The notes beneath the pieces were generated by a model that saw nothing but the letters and a program-made list of their open reading frames with translations, had not been told where the DNA came from and did no database searches. Positions 7,561-16,095 of a stretch of DNA of 64,000 nucleotides are shown here, piece after piece; position 1 is the stretch's first letter; each line of letters begins with the position of its first letter. Where the stretch lies: NCBI RefSeq assembly GCF_014650815.1, contig NZ_BMVR01000001.1, positions 806,001 to 870,000 on the forward strand, written 5' to 3'. Origin of the DNA: Streptomyces flavofungini. Its GTDB lineage: Bacteria; Actinomycetota; Actinomycetes; Streptomycetales; Streptomycetaceae. The translations under genes and the position numbers were made by a program.

Positions 7561-10044
7561 TCACTCCCGCAGCAGATCCGGTACGCCCTCCCCGTCCGGC
7601 TCGTCGCGCTCCCCCGACAGGACCGTGAGCTGTTGGGTGGCGCGGGTCAGCGCCACGTACAGGACGCGCAGGCCCGCCGGGGACTCGTCGGCGATCTCCG
7701 CGGGCGACACCACGAGCGTCGCGTCGTACTCCAGGCCCTTGGCCTCCAGGCTGCCGAGCGCCACCACCCTCCCCCAGTCCCGGCTTCGCTCGCCCGGGGG
7801 GACCCCCATGCCGTGCCCGGCGAGCCAGCGGGCGGCCTGCTCGCGGCGGCCCATGGCCACCACGACGCCGACGGTGCCCTCGACCCGGTCGAGCAGCCGC
7901 GCCGCCTCCTCGCGCACGGACCTGCCCAGGTCCCGGTCCCGTACGACGGCGAAGCGCGGCTCGATGCCGGTCGAGCGGACCGCCGACGGCGACGTCGAGC
8001 CCGGCATCGCGAGCGCCAGGACCTTCGCCGCCAGGTCGGCGATCTCGGCCGGGTTGCGGTAGTTGACGGTCAGGGTGAAGCGGCGGCGCGGGCGGGTGCC
8101 GAGGGCCTCGTCGCGGGCCGCCGCCGCCTCGTCCGGGTCGGACCAGGAGGACTGCGCCGGGTCGCCGACGACCGTCCAGGTGGCGTGGCGGCCCCGGCGG
8201 CCCACCATGCGCCACTGCATCGGCGTCAGGTCCTGCGCCTCGTCGACGATGACGTGCGCGTACTCGGTGCGTTCCGCCGCCAGGCGCTCGGCGCGCTCCC
8301 ACTGGGACTCCTCGCGCGTCGGCATCAGCTCGTCCAGGCCCGTCAGCAGGTCGAGCGGGTCCAGCTCCTTCTTCTTGCGGGGGCGGTGCGGGGTGCCCAG
8401 GATCGACTGGAGCTCGTCGAGGAGCGCCACGTCGTGCACGGACAGCGCGGCGCGCCTCAGGGAGCGGGCCACCTTGCGGACCTCGCCCGGGTTCAGGATG
8501 CGGCGGGCCCAGCGGTTCAGGGCGCGCTCGTCGCTCATCGCGGTGAGGACGCCGCGCGGGGTGAGCTCGGGCCACCAGGCGTCCAGGAAGGTGAGGAAGT
8601 CGTCCTCGGACGTGATGTCCTCGTCGAAGGACGAGCGGAGTTCGGCGGCCAGTTCCGGGTCGCTGTGCCGTCCGGCCGCGCCGGACTGGTCCCAGAGGGC
8701 GTCCAGGAGGAGCTTTCTCGCCCGGGGGCGGAGCAGGTTGACCGGGGCCGTTCCGCTCAGGGCCGTCTGGCGGATCCGGGAGAGGTGGTCCGCGTCCAGC
8801 TCCAGGCGGCGGCCGAACGCCACCACTCTGAGGCGGGTGGGGGTGGTCCTCTTCGCCTCGCCTCCGGCTTCGGGGCCTTCCTCGCCGAAGGCGAGTTGGT
8901 GTGCGTTCGCCATCGGCGCCTGCGGGTCCGCTGCGCCCGCCCGTTCCGCCCCCTGGGCGGACCGGCCGCCCGCAGTGGAGGCAGCAGAGCCGCCGCTCGC
9001 GGCGGAGGCGGTGGCATCCCGTTCCAGCGCACCCCGTGCGGCCCGCCGCAGCACCTTCAGCATCCGCGACGAACCCTTGACACGAGCCACTGCCGGGCTG
9101 TCGTAGACCGTGGCTTCGGTGCCGTCCACCAGGGAGCCGACCGCGCGGATGGCCACCTGGCCCTCCTCGCCGAGGGAGGGCAGGACACCCTCGGTGTAGG
9201 CGACCAGGAGCGGGGTCGGGGAGACGATGAGGATGCCGCCGGCGTAGCGGCGGCGGTCCTGGTAGAGGAGGTACGCGGCGCGGTGCAGGGCGACGGCCGT
9301 CTTGCCGGTGCCGGGGCCGCCCTCCACGTACGTCACCGACGCGGCGGGCGCCCGGATCACCAGGTCCTGCTCGGCCTGGATGGACGCCACGATGTCCCGC
9401 ATGGAGTGGCTGCGGGCCTGCCCGAGCGCGGCCATCAGGGCGCCGTCGCCGATGACGGGCAGCTCCTCGCCGTCGAGGAACGCCGTCAGCTCCGGGCGCA
9501 TCAGGTCGTCCTCGACACCGAGGACCTTGCGGCCCTTGGAGCGGATGACGCGGCGGCGCACCACGCGGCCCGGGTCGACCGGGGTCGAGCGGTAGAACGG
9601 CGCGGCGGCGGGCGCGCGCCAGTCGATGACCAGCGGCGAGTAGTCCGCGTCGAGGACGCCGATGCGGCCGATGTGGAGGGTCTCGGCGATGTCGGCGAAC
9701 TGCCGCCCGTCCCCGCCCTCGGGGTCCGCGCGCACCGCGCCCTCGGCCGGTTCGACGGCGGTGTACGCGCCGTCCGGCCCCTTCTTGCCGTCCTTGCCGA
9801 GCAACAGGTCGATACGGCCGAAGAGGAAGTCCTCGAACTCGTTGTTCAGCCGGTTGAGATGGACACCCGCGCGGAAGACCTGCGCGTCCCGCTCGGCGAG
9901 CGCGCCCGGCGTGCCCACCTGGGACCGCTTGGCCGCGTCGTTCATCAGGAACTCGGCCTCGTGGATCTTCTCTTCGAGGCGGCGGTAGACCTGGTCGAGG
10001 TGTTCCTGTTCGACACTGATCTCGCGCTCGCGTACGTCGGCCAC
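7561..10044 (-). CDS. HelD/HelR-type UvrD-like ATPase (RNA polymerase recycling)
   Basis: An 827-aa protein from GTG 10044 (VADVREREISVEQEHLDQVY). Residues about 5-90 form a long helical, charged N-terminus, as in HelD proteins that insert into RNA polymerase. Superfamily 1 motifs follow: Walker A GGPGTGKTAVALHRAAYLL, Walker B VIVDEAQDLTPMQW, VNYRNPAEIADLA, LGSLEAKGLEYDATLVVSP and LYVALTRATQQLTVL. HelD/HelR proteins use ATP to clear stalled, or in HelR rifamycin-bound, RNA polymerase from DNA. It lies third after an ECF sigma factor and its anti-sigma. The ribosome site GGAAAGGGG falls inside a leader hairpin (10046-10112). No rifamycin-associated element was seen upstream, so HelD versus HelR identity is open. 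Confidence 0.85.
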   Translation of the reverse strand: MADVREREISVEQEHLDQVYRRLEEKIHEAEFLMNDAAKRSQVGTPGALAERDAQVFRAGVHLNRLNNEFEDFLFGRIDLLLGKDGKKGPDGAYTAVEPAEGAVRADPEGGDGRQFADIAETLHIGRIGVLDADYSPLVIDWRAPAAAPFYRSTPVDPGRVVRRRVIRSKGRKVLGVEDDLMRPELTAFLDGEELPVIGDGALMAALGQARSHSMRDIVASIQAEQDLVIRAPAASVTYVEGGPGTGKTAVALHRAAYLLYQDRRRYAGGILIVSPTPLLVAYTEGVLPSLGEEGQVAIRAVGSLVDGTEATVYDSPAVARVKGSSRMLKVLRRAARGALERDATASAASGGSAASTAGGRSAQGAERAGAADPQAPMANAHQLAFGEEGPEAGGEAKRTTPTRLRVVAFGRRLELDADHLSRIRQTALSGTAPVNLLRPRARKLLLDALWDQSGAAGRHSDPELAAELRSSFDEDITSEDDFLTFLDAWWPELTPRGVLTAMSDERALNRWARRILNPGEVRKVARSLRRAALSVHDVALLDELQSILGTPHRPRKKKELDPLDLLTGLDELMPTREESQWERAERLAAERTEYAHVIVDEAQDLTPMQWRMVGRRGRHATWTVVGDPAQSSWSDPDEAAAARDEALGTRPRRRFTLTVNYRNPAEIADLAAKVLALAMPGSTSPSAVRSTGIEPRFAVVRDRDLGRSVREEAARLLDRVEGTVGVVVAMGRREQAARWLAGHGMGVPPGERSRDWGRVVALGSLEAKGLEYDATLVVSPAEIADESPAGLRVLYVALTRATQQLTVLSGERDEPDGEGVPDLLRE

Positions 10045-10045
10045 C

Positions 10046-10112
10046 GGGGCCCCTTTCCTGACGTGCTGCTGCCCGTATTGAGCAGCCGTCCACCGTACGC
10101 GAAAGGGGCCCC
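10046..10112 (-). promoter_or_regulatory. Leader hairpin covering the helicase ribosome binding site
   Basis: Perfect 12-bp inverted repeats GGGGCCCCTTTC (10046-10057) and GAAAGGGGCCCC (10101-10112) flank 43 nt that contain an inner 6-bp hairpin (10065-10070 with 10081-10086). On the transcribed strand the 3' arm carries the GGAAAGGGG ribosome site, directly next to GTG 10044. Closed pairing would hide the ribosome site. The repeat is visible in the sequence; control of translation is inference. Confidence 0.6.
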
Positions 10113-10157
10113 TGTTGTGCAGTCGTCGGGCCGTGTGCGCCGCCGTTCCCGCGGAGG

Positions 10158-11006
10158 TCAGGCGTCCACCTCCACCAGCCGCTCGCCGTCGAACGTACGC
10201 ACCTCGAAGTGGTCGATGTCGTTGCGGTCGAACGCGGCGCCGCCGTGCACGTACAGCGGGTTGCGGGACGCCTCGTGCGGGCTGTCCTTGATGCCGTAGC
10301 CCCACTGGGGCACCGACCAGGTCGTCACGGTCTCCTTCTTGCCGTCCTTGCCGACCGCGATCAGCGAGCACTTCAGGGGGCCCTTGACGTTCTTCAGCTC
10401 CAGGACGGTGTGGGTGCCCCAGGCCTTCTTCTCGGTGCCGACGGTCGCGGTGACCTTGGTCCTGGGGTCGGTGGCGGCGATCTTGTCGTCCATGTGGTTG
10501 AAGAAGGCGTCCTCGGCGGGCGAGGTGGGGTGCGGGTCGCCGCCCGCCACCTCCTTCGTGCCGCCGCCGTCGTCGTCGTTGACCGCGAGGACCGCCAGCG
10601 GGCCGCCGATGACCAGCGCGGCCGCCGCCGCGACCAGGTACATCCCGCGCCTGCGCCGCTGGGCGCGCTTGGCCGCGACCTCGTCCACGAGGCGGTCCGC
10701 GAGCCGCGGGCTCGGCCGGGTGGCGAGCTGGGCGCCGATGTCGGGCGTGCCGCGCGGACCGGGAAGACCGGCCGCGGGCAGGTCGGCGAGGGCGGCGAGC
10801 ACCGGCGGCATGCCGGCGAACTCCTCCAGTTGGTGCGCGCAGAAGTCGCAGCCCGCGAGGTGCGCCTCGAACTCGGTGGCCTCCGCGTCGTCGAGGATGC
10901 CGAGCGCGTAGGCGCCCACGGTCTCGTGCACGTCGCCAGGACCGGAGCCGCCGTCGAAGCCGGGGCCCCACGGCCCCTGGCCGTGTGCGTCGTACGGCGT
11001 GCTCAT
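10158..11006 (-). CDS. rsuA: Zinc-binding anti-sigma factor (RsuA-like)
   Basis: A 282-aa membrane anti-sigma factor. The cytoplasmic ZAS domain shows His27, then His49-x3-Cys53-x2-Cys56 in HLAGCDFC, the usual zinc site. One membrane helix lies at about 119-140 (MYLVAAAAALVIGG), followed by an extracytoplasmic domain. It should hold the upstream ECF sigma factor inactive until an envelope signal releases it. Its start overlaps the sigma gene end by 4 bp (ATGA, 11003-11006), so the pair is co-translated. The symbol follows the S. coelicolor SigU/RsuA pair in the same gene order. Confidence 0.87.
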   Translation of the reverse strand: MSTPYDAHGQGPWGPGFDGGSGPGDVHETVGAYALGILDDAEATEFEAHLAGCDFCAHQLEEFAGMPPVLAALADLPAAGLPGPRGTPDIGAQLATRPSPRLADRLVDEVAAKRAQRRRRGMYLVAAAAALVIGGPLAVLAVNDDDGGGTKEVAGGDPHPTSPAEDAFFNHMDDKIAATDPRTKVTATVGTEKKAWGTHTVLELKNVKGPLKCSLIAVGKDGKKETVTTWSVPQWGYGIKDSPHEASRNPLYVHGGAAFDRNDIDHFEVRTFDGERLVEVDA

Positions 11007-11581
11007 GCCGTCACCCCCCGCTCCTCGAGCGCCAGCTTCATCGAACGCAACGCGTAGAAGACCCGCGAGCGCACTGTCCCGCTCGGTATGCCCAGTGTCT
11101 CGGCCGCCTCATTGACCGTACGCCCTTTGAAGTAGGTCTCGACAAGTACCTCCCGGTGCGCGGGAGTCAGGTCCTCCAGCGCGTCCGAGAGTGTCATCAG
11201 CCACAGCGCCTTATCGATCTCGTCCTCCGCGGGGATGACCTCCAGCGGCGACGGGTCGACCTCCTGCGGCCGGGCCTGCCGACTGCGGTGGCCGTCGATG
11301 ACGATGCGACGCGCGACCGTCACCAGCCAGGGGCGTACCGAACCGGTAGCTCGGTTGAGCTGACCGGCGTTCTTCCAGGCACGGATGAGCGTTTCCTGTA
11401 CGACATCTTCGGCGCGCTGCCGGTCGCCCGCCACCAGGCGGAGCACATAGGCGAGAAGTGGACCGGCGTGCTCGCGGTAGAGCGCGCGCATGAGTTCCTC
11501 GTCCGGCTCCGGCGCGGGAGTCGGCGTCAGTCGATGTCGTCGGTGCGGGCGTTCATCGGCCACGGCGGAATCCTTGCGCAC
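11003..11581 (-). CDS. sigU: ECF sigma factor (SigU-like)
   Basis: A 192-aa sigma-70 family ECF factor. Sigma region 2 (about residues 30-100) includes LYREHAGPLLAYVLRLVAGD and AEDVVQETLIRAWKN; region 4 (about 130-185) includes LTPAHREVLVETYFKGRT and the helix-turn-helix IPSGTVRSRVFYALRSMK. GTG 11581 is preceded by GGAGG at 5 nt spacing. The sigma-anti-sigma overlap and synteny with murA, hup and malic enzyme match SigU, which in S. coelicolor affects development and secreted proteins. An autoregulatory ECF promoter is expected upstream, but no confident -35/-10 pair was found in 11582-11770. Confidence 0.87.
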   Translation of the reverse strand: MRKDSAVADERPHRRHRLTPTPAPEPDEELMRALYREHAGPLLAYVLRLVAGDRQRAEDVVQETLIRAWKNAGQLNRATGSVRPWLVTVARRIVIDGHRSRQARPQEVDPSPLEVIPAEDEIDKALWLMTLSDALEDLTPAHREVLVETYFKGRTVNEAAETLGIPSGTVRSRVFYALRSMKLALEERGVTA

Positions 11582-11770
11582 GTCTGCCTCCGCTGTCCGC
11601 TGTTCGTCTCGGCTGACCGTCCCGGCCGCACTGTCGGTGTGGCCGACGTCGTCGGGCCTGCTGGCTGGTCACCCTGGACGTACGGACCGGGACCGGCATC
11701 TGTTCAACGCGGGGCGCGGAATTCCGGCCGCGGGCACGGGATGTCCGGGTGTGCGGCGGAACGTGCCCGG

Positions 11771-12385
11771 TCAGGCCCGCGCGAGCGCCGCGCGCCGCCG
11801 GTGCCTGGCCACGCGTTCCCGGTTGCCGCACACCTCGCTGGAGCACCAGCGGCGACGGCGTCCGCGTGAGGTGTCGAGGTAGACGATGGCGCAGTTGTCG
11901 CCCGCGCACTGGCGGAGGAGCGACCGGGCCACCGGGTCGGTGAGCAGTTCCACGGCGTCCCTGGCGACGGCGGCGAGCAGCGCCGTACGGCCGGGGGCGC
12001 CGTGCAGGGCGCGGGTGAGGGTGCCGTCGGGGTGCCGGACGGCGCGGGGGGCGGGCGGAGCCGCGGCGGCGAGGGCGTTGACGCGGGCGAGGGCGGCGTC
12101 CGCGGGGCGGCCCGCCAGCTCGGCGCGGACGAGCTGGGCGATATGACCGCGCAGCTCGCGGAACGCGGCGAGCCAGGTCACGTCGGCCCCGGGCAGCGGC
12201 GTGCCCTGCGGGACCAGGCCCGCCCCGGCCAGCCAGGCCCGCAGCCGCCGGACGTCGCCGAGGCGCTCCACGGGGTGGGCGGTGGCGACGAGGTCGAGGC
12301 AGGGCCGGCCGGCGTCGAAGCGGAGTTCGTGGAACGCGGGATGGTACGCAGCAGGGGTCGCGGCCTTGGACGTGCCCAACACCAT
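11771..12385 (-). CDS. CGNR zinc finger (ABATE domain) protein
   Basis: A 204-aa protein from ATG 12385 (MVLGTSKAATPAAYHPAFHE). The N-terminal part (LRFDAGRPCLDLVATAHP) is the ABATE domain. The C-terminal 45 residues form the CGNR zinc finger, with a CAGDNCAIVYLDTSRGRRRR core followed by WCSSEVCGNRERVARHR. The four cysteines and the basic flank suggest nucleic acid binding, probably as a stress-linked regulator. It is divergent from the DUF1772 gene, its likely partner or target. A longer in-frame extension up to 12775 looks like antisense noise. Confidence 0.85.
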   Translation of the reverse strand: MVLGTSKAATPAAYHPAFHELRFDAGRPCLDLVATAHPVERLGDVRRLRAWLAGAGLVPQGTPLPGADVTWLAAFRELRGHIAQLVRAELAGRPADAALARVNALAAAAPPAPRAVRHPDGTLTRALHGAPGRTALLAAVARDAVELLTDPVARSLLRQCAGDNCAIVYLDTSRGRRRRWCSSEVCGNRERVARHRRRAALARA

Positions 12386-12644
12386 GCGCCTGTCACCGCC
12401 TTGGGGTGTGCCGGTGAGTGCCGTACCCCTACAGTGCCCGCCCGCGGGCGCCACCGGAACCCCTGCCACCGGCCAGGGCATGTGCCGATCTCGCGCAGCG
12501 GCCCGGACCGTCCCGAGCGGACGCCCCCGGTCCGCGCGCAGACGCCCGCGTATGTCCCCGCGCTTCTGAACCATGGCCGGTGCGCGCGCCCCGCGCTTGA
12601 CTCGGATCACGAGCTGAAACGGCAGCTCGGCAAGGCGGAACGCG

Positions 12645-13277
12645 ATGACGAAAACGGGGCGGCACACCATGACTGCACAGAACACCGCGACTGCACACAG
12701 CACCGCGACCGCACGGACCACCGCACGGGACAACGGGCGCGCCGGAGTGGTCCTCGGCGCCGCCACCGTGGCCATGGGCCTGATCGCCGGAGCCTTCTAC
12801 ACCTTCTCCTGCGGCGTGATGCCGGGCCTGGCCCGCAGCTCGGACCGCGCGTACATCGAGGCCACGCAGCACATCAACGACGCGATCCTGAACCCGGTGT
12901 TCTTCGCGAGCCTCTTCGGCGCGCTGCTGCTCACGGGGGCCGCGGCCTGGATGCTGCGCCGCACCCCCGCGAACTGGTGGGTGCTCGCGGCGCTGCTCGC
13001 GTACGTCGCGGCGTTCGCCGTCACCGTCGTGGTGAACGTCCCCCTGAACGAGCAGCTCGCGGACGCGGGTGACCCCGCGAAGATCGCCGATCCGGCGGCG
13101 GTGCGCGCCGACTTCGAGGACGCGTGGGTGGTGTGGAACGCGGTGCGGGCCGTGCTCAGCACCGTCGCCGTCGCGTTCCTGGCCCGGGCCCTGGTGCTGT
13201 TCGGCAGGGCGCGCCGGGAGAGCGCGGCTCAGTCCGCGTACTTGGACCCCGCCGCCGGGTCCAGCGCCAGCCGGTAA
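12645..13277 (+). CDS. Anthrone oxygenase-like DUF1772 membrane protein
   Basis: A 210-aa protein with about four membrane helices (GVVLGAATVAMGLIAGAFYT; ASLFGALLLTGAAAW; VLAALLAYVAAFAVTVVVNV; near 165-185). The NVPLN motif after helix 3 and the N-terminal 'FY.FS.GVMPGL' are typical of DUF1772, named after fungal anthrone oxygenases. The start is 12645 or 12669; both have weak ribosome sites. The first 25 codons are a Thr/Ala-rich imperfect repeat. The gene converges on nnaR and overlaps its 3' end by 49 bp (13229-13277). Its activity in bacteria is unclear. Confidence 0.82.
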   Translation: MTKTGRHTMTAQNTATAHSTATARTTARDNGRAGVVLGAATVAMGLIAGAFYTFSCGVMPGLARSSDRAYIEATQHINDAILNPVFFASLFGALLLTGAAAWMLRRTPANWWVLAALLAYVAAFAVTVVVNVPLNEQLADAGDPAKIADPAAVRADFEDAWVVWNAVRAVLSTVAVAFLARALVLFGRARRESAAQSAYLDPAAGSSASR

Positions 13278-14371
13278 CCGCGCTTGACGACCGTCTGGAT
13301 GAGCTTGGGCGCTCCGAGTGCCGTCCGCAGCCGGGCCATCGCCGTCTCGACGGCGTGCTCGTCGCGGCCCGCACCCGGCAGCGCCCGCAGCAGTTCGGCG
13401 CGCGCCACGACCCAGCCGGGCCGCCGCACCAGGGCCCGCAGGAGTGCCATCCCGGCGGGCGGCACGGCCCGCAGCTCCCCGTCGACGAGCACCGCGTGCC
13501 CCCGGATCTCCACCCGGCGCCCGGCGACGGGCAGCGACCTGGCCCGCCCGGGCAGCTCCTGGCACAGCAGTTGTACGAGGGGTCCAAGGCGGAAGCGTTC
13601 GGGCTGCACGGTGTCCAGGCCCCGGGTCTGCAGCGGCAGCGCGGTGACCGGGCCGACGCAGGCGGGCAGCACGTCGTGGCGGAGCGCGGCGGTCAGCTCG
13701 GCCGTCATCCCGCGCTCCTCGGCCCGCGCGAACAGCGAGGCCGCGGCGGGCGCGGAGGTGAAGGTCACGGCGTCCAGGCCGCGGCTCACGGCGGCGTCGA
13801 GGAGCCGGTCGACCGGGGTGAGGTCGGCGGGCGGGAGCCACCGGTAGACGGGGACGAGGACGACGTCGGCGCCGCCCGCCCGCAGCGCCTCGACGAAGCC
13901 GGGCAGCGGCTCCCCGTGCAGTTGCAGGGCGATGCGCCGCCCGTCGACGCCTTCGCCGAGGAGCCGGTCGAGGACCTCGGCCATGGACTCCGACGACGGC
14001 GACCAGTGCTCGGTGAGCCCCGCGGCCCGTACGGCGCCCTTCACCTTCGGCCCCCGGGCGAGCAGTTCGACGCCCCGCAGCCGGTCGAGCAGGTCCTCGC
14101 CGTGCCCCCACCCGTCGGCGGCCTCGACCCAGCCCCGGAACCCGATGGCGGTGGTGGCGACCACCACGTCCGGGGCGAGGTCGATCAGCTCCTTGGTGGC
14201 GGCGAGGAGTTCGCTGTCGTCCGCGAGCGGCACGATGCGCAGGGCGGGGGCGTGCAGGACGGTGGCGCCGCGCCGCTGGAGCAGCGCGCCCAGCTCGTCG
14301 GCGCGGCGCGCGGCGGTGACGCCGACGGTGAACCCGGAGAGGGGTCCGTGCTGCTGCTGGCCGCCGTCCAT
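13229..14371 (-). CDS. nnaR: NnaR-like regulator: HemD-like domain fused to winged helix
   Basis: A 380-aa protein preceded by GGAGGGGAGCC. Residues about 12-265 resemble uroporphyrinogen-III synthase (FTVGVTAARRADELGALLQR; DAVTFTSAPAAASLFARA). Residues about 280-370 form an OmpR-type winged helix (MALLRALVRRPGWVVARAEL; ETAMARLRTALGAPKLIQTV). In actinobacteria this fusion is NnaR, a nitrate/nitrite assimilation regulator that works with GlnR, rather than a haem enzyme. It lies just downstream of the nitrate transporter gene, with a GlnR-like box 85-122 nt before its start, which fits that role. The 3' end overlaps the convergent DUF1772 gene. Confidence 0.87.
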   Translation of the reverse strand: MDGGQQQHGPLSGFTVGVTAARRADELGALLQRRGATVLHAPALRIVPLADDSELLAATKELIDLAPDVVVATTAIGFRGWVEAADGWGHGEDLLDRLRGVELLARGPKVKGAVRAAGLTEHWSPSSESMAEVLDRLLGEGVDGRRIALQLHGEPLPGFVEALRAGGADVVLVPVYRWLPPADLTPVDRLLDAAVSRGLDAVTFTSAPAAASLFARAEERGMTAELTAALRHDVLPACVGPVTALPLQTRGLDTVQPERFRLGPLVQLLCQELPGRARSLPVAGRRVEIRGHAVLVDGELRAVPPAGMALLRALVRRPGWVVARAELLRALPGAGRDEHAVETAMARLRTALGAPKLIQTVVKRGYRLALDPAAGSKYAD

Positions 14372-14455
14372 GGCTCCCCTCCTGTCCTGTTCCGGTTCCG
14401 GCTGGTCCGGAACCCCGAGCCTGCCAACGCCGGGTGACGGTCCCGGATCACGCCG

Positions 14456-14493
14456 ATGTCCGCCGTGTTACGTCGCTTTCCGGCGCACGTGAC
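14456..14493 (-). promoter_or_regulatory. Candidate GlnR box upstream of nnaR
   Basis: On the minus strand the order is GTCAC-n6-CGGAA-n6-GTAAC-n6-GACAT, with the two GTnAC half-sites exactly 22 bp apart. That matches the GlnR arrangement gTnAC-n6-GaAAc-n6-GTnAC-n6-GAAAc; the GAAAC-type half-sites are imperfect. GlnR is the global nitrogen regulator of Streptomyces, and nnaR is a reported GlnR target. Confidence 0.6.
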
Positions 14494-14522
14494 CTGCGAC
14501 TCGTCGGCACCGGGTGGACGAG

Positions 14523-15896
14523 TCACACCTGCGCGTACACCCGCTGCGGCTCGCTCCCCGCCGTGGCCGCGGCCTCGGCGGCCGGGGCGGCCGGGCGGCG
14601 AAGGTATACGGCCCAGGTGACCGCGAAGCAGGCGGCGTAGCAGACGAGGAAGGCGACGAAGGCGCCCGTGCCCGTGCCCGCCGTCTGGAAGGACTGCCGG
14701 AAGGCGAGGTTGATCCCCAGGCCGCCGAGCGCGCCGACGGCCCCGATGAGCCCCATGGAGGCCCCGGAGAGCCGCCGTCCGTAGCGCGCGGCCTCCTCCC
14801 CCACGAGCCCCGCGCGGACCGCCTTGGCGTGGAAGATCCCCGGGATCATCTTGTACGTGGCCCCGTTGCCGAGCCCGCTGAGCACGAACAGCACCACGAA
14901 CGCGCCGGTGAACAGCGCGAGCGACTCCCGCACCGAGGCGAGCACCACGACTCCGGTGGCCGCCGCCATCCCGACGAAGTTCCACAGCGTGATGCGGGCC
15001 CCGCCGAACCGGTCGGCGAGCCGTCCCCCGACGGGGCGGATCAGCGACCCCAGCAGCGGCCCCAGGAAGGTGATCTGGGCGGCTTCGAGCGGCGTACGGC
15101 CGAACTGCGTCTGGAGTACGAGCCCGAAGGCGAAGCTGTACCCGATGAACGACCCGAACGTCCCCACGTACAGCAGGGACATGATCCAGGTGTGCGGGTC
15201 GCGCAGGGCCTCACGCGCGGCCCCCGTGTCGTTCTTCACGGCGGCGATGTTGTCCATGAACAGCGCGGCGCACACGGCGGAGACCACGACGAGCGGGATG
15301 TAGATCCCCAGCAGCACGCGCGGACCGCCGCTGGCGCCGATGACGGCGAGGGCCATGAGCTGCATGACGGGGACGCCGATGTTGCCGCCCCCGGCGTTGA
15401 GGCCGAGCGCCCAGCCCTTCTTCCGCAGCGGGAAGAAGGAGTTGATGTTGGTCATGGAGGACGCGAAGTTGCCGCCGCCGACGCCGGTGAGCAGCGCGCA
15501 CACCATGAAGGTGGCGTACGAGGTCCCCGGCTCCATCACGACGAAGGCCGCGACGGTGGGCAACAGGAGCATCGACGCGGCGACGATGGTCCAGTTCCGC
15601 CCGCCGAAGCGGGCGACGGCGAAGGTGTACGGGACCCGGACGACGGCCCCCACCAGGGTGGCCATCGACACCAGGAAGAACTTCCCGGCCGGGTCGATCC
15701 CGTACTCCGGCCCCATGAACAGCACCATGACCGACCACAGGGTCCAGACGGAGAACCCGATGTGCTCGGACAGGATCGAGAAGACGAGGTTGCGCCGGGC
15801 GACGCGGGCCCCTTCCCGCTCCCAGAACTCGTCGTCCTCGGGATCCCACCGCGAGATCCACGTACCTGTCGTACCCCTCGTACCTGTCCTCGTCAT
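14523..15896 (-). CDS. narK: Nitrate/nitrite transporter, NarK type
   Basis: A 457-aa MFS protein of the nitrate-nitrite porter family, start ATG 15896 after GGGGAGCTTGGG. The NNP signatures are clear: GVGGGNFASSMTNINSFFP in the first half and GLGNGATYKMIPGIFHAKA in the second. About 12 membrane helices are present. It moves nitrate in or nitrite out across the plasma membrane. The adjacent nnaR gene and the GlnR-like box indicate nitrogen-responsive control. A partial GlnR-like pair (GGCAC-n6-GAAAT) lies upstream near 15945-15960, weaker than the box before nnaR. Confidence 0.92.
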   Translation of the reverse strand: MTRTGTRGTTGTWISRWDPEDDEFWEREGARVARRNLVFSILSEHIGFSVWTLWSVMVLFMGPEYGIDPAGKFFLVSMATLVGAVVRVPYTFAVARFGGRNWTIVAASMLLLPTVAAFVVMEPGTSYATFMVCALLTGVGGGNFASSMTNINSFFPLRKKGWALGLNAGGGNIGVPVMQLMALAVIGASGGPRVLLGIYIPLVVVSAVCAALFMDNIAAVKNDTGAAREALRDPHTWIMSLLYVGTFGSFIGYSFAFGLVLQTQFGRTPLEAAQITFLGPLLGSLIRPVGGRLADRFGGARITLWNFVGMAAATGVVVLASVRESLALFTGAFVVLFVLSGLGNGATYKMIPGIFHAKAVRAGLVGEEAARYGRRLSGASMGLIGAVGALGGLGINLAFRQSFQTAGTGTGAFVAFLVCYAACFAVTWAVYLRRPAAPAAEAAATAGSEPQRVYAQV

Positions 15897-16095
15897 CCCA
15901 AGCTCCCCGGCCGGCGGCTGATGATCCCGAAGGTAGGGATGGCTCATTTCAGCGCTGTGCCGGTGGATGACCGCCGGGGAACTTCGGACTCACGGCGGGG
16001 CGGGGCGGGGGGTGAGGCGCTGGCCTTGGATCAGTCCCCTGAGTCAGCCCCCTGGGACAGCCCCTGGAACAACCCCCGGAACGATCCCCCCTGGA

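Noticed and set aside
11582..11770. ECF-type promoter (GGAAC/TGAAC with CGTC) upstream of sigU
   Set aside because: TGAAC and CGTC are present, but the spacing appears too long (about 21 bp) for an ECF promoter, so it was not annotated.
11771..12775. A 334-aa version of the CGNR protein starting at 12775
   Set aside because: The extra 130 N-terminal residues run through the divergent promoter and over the DUF1772 gene start, and they do not resemble the ABATE family.
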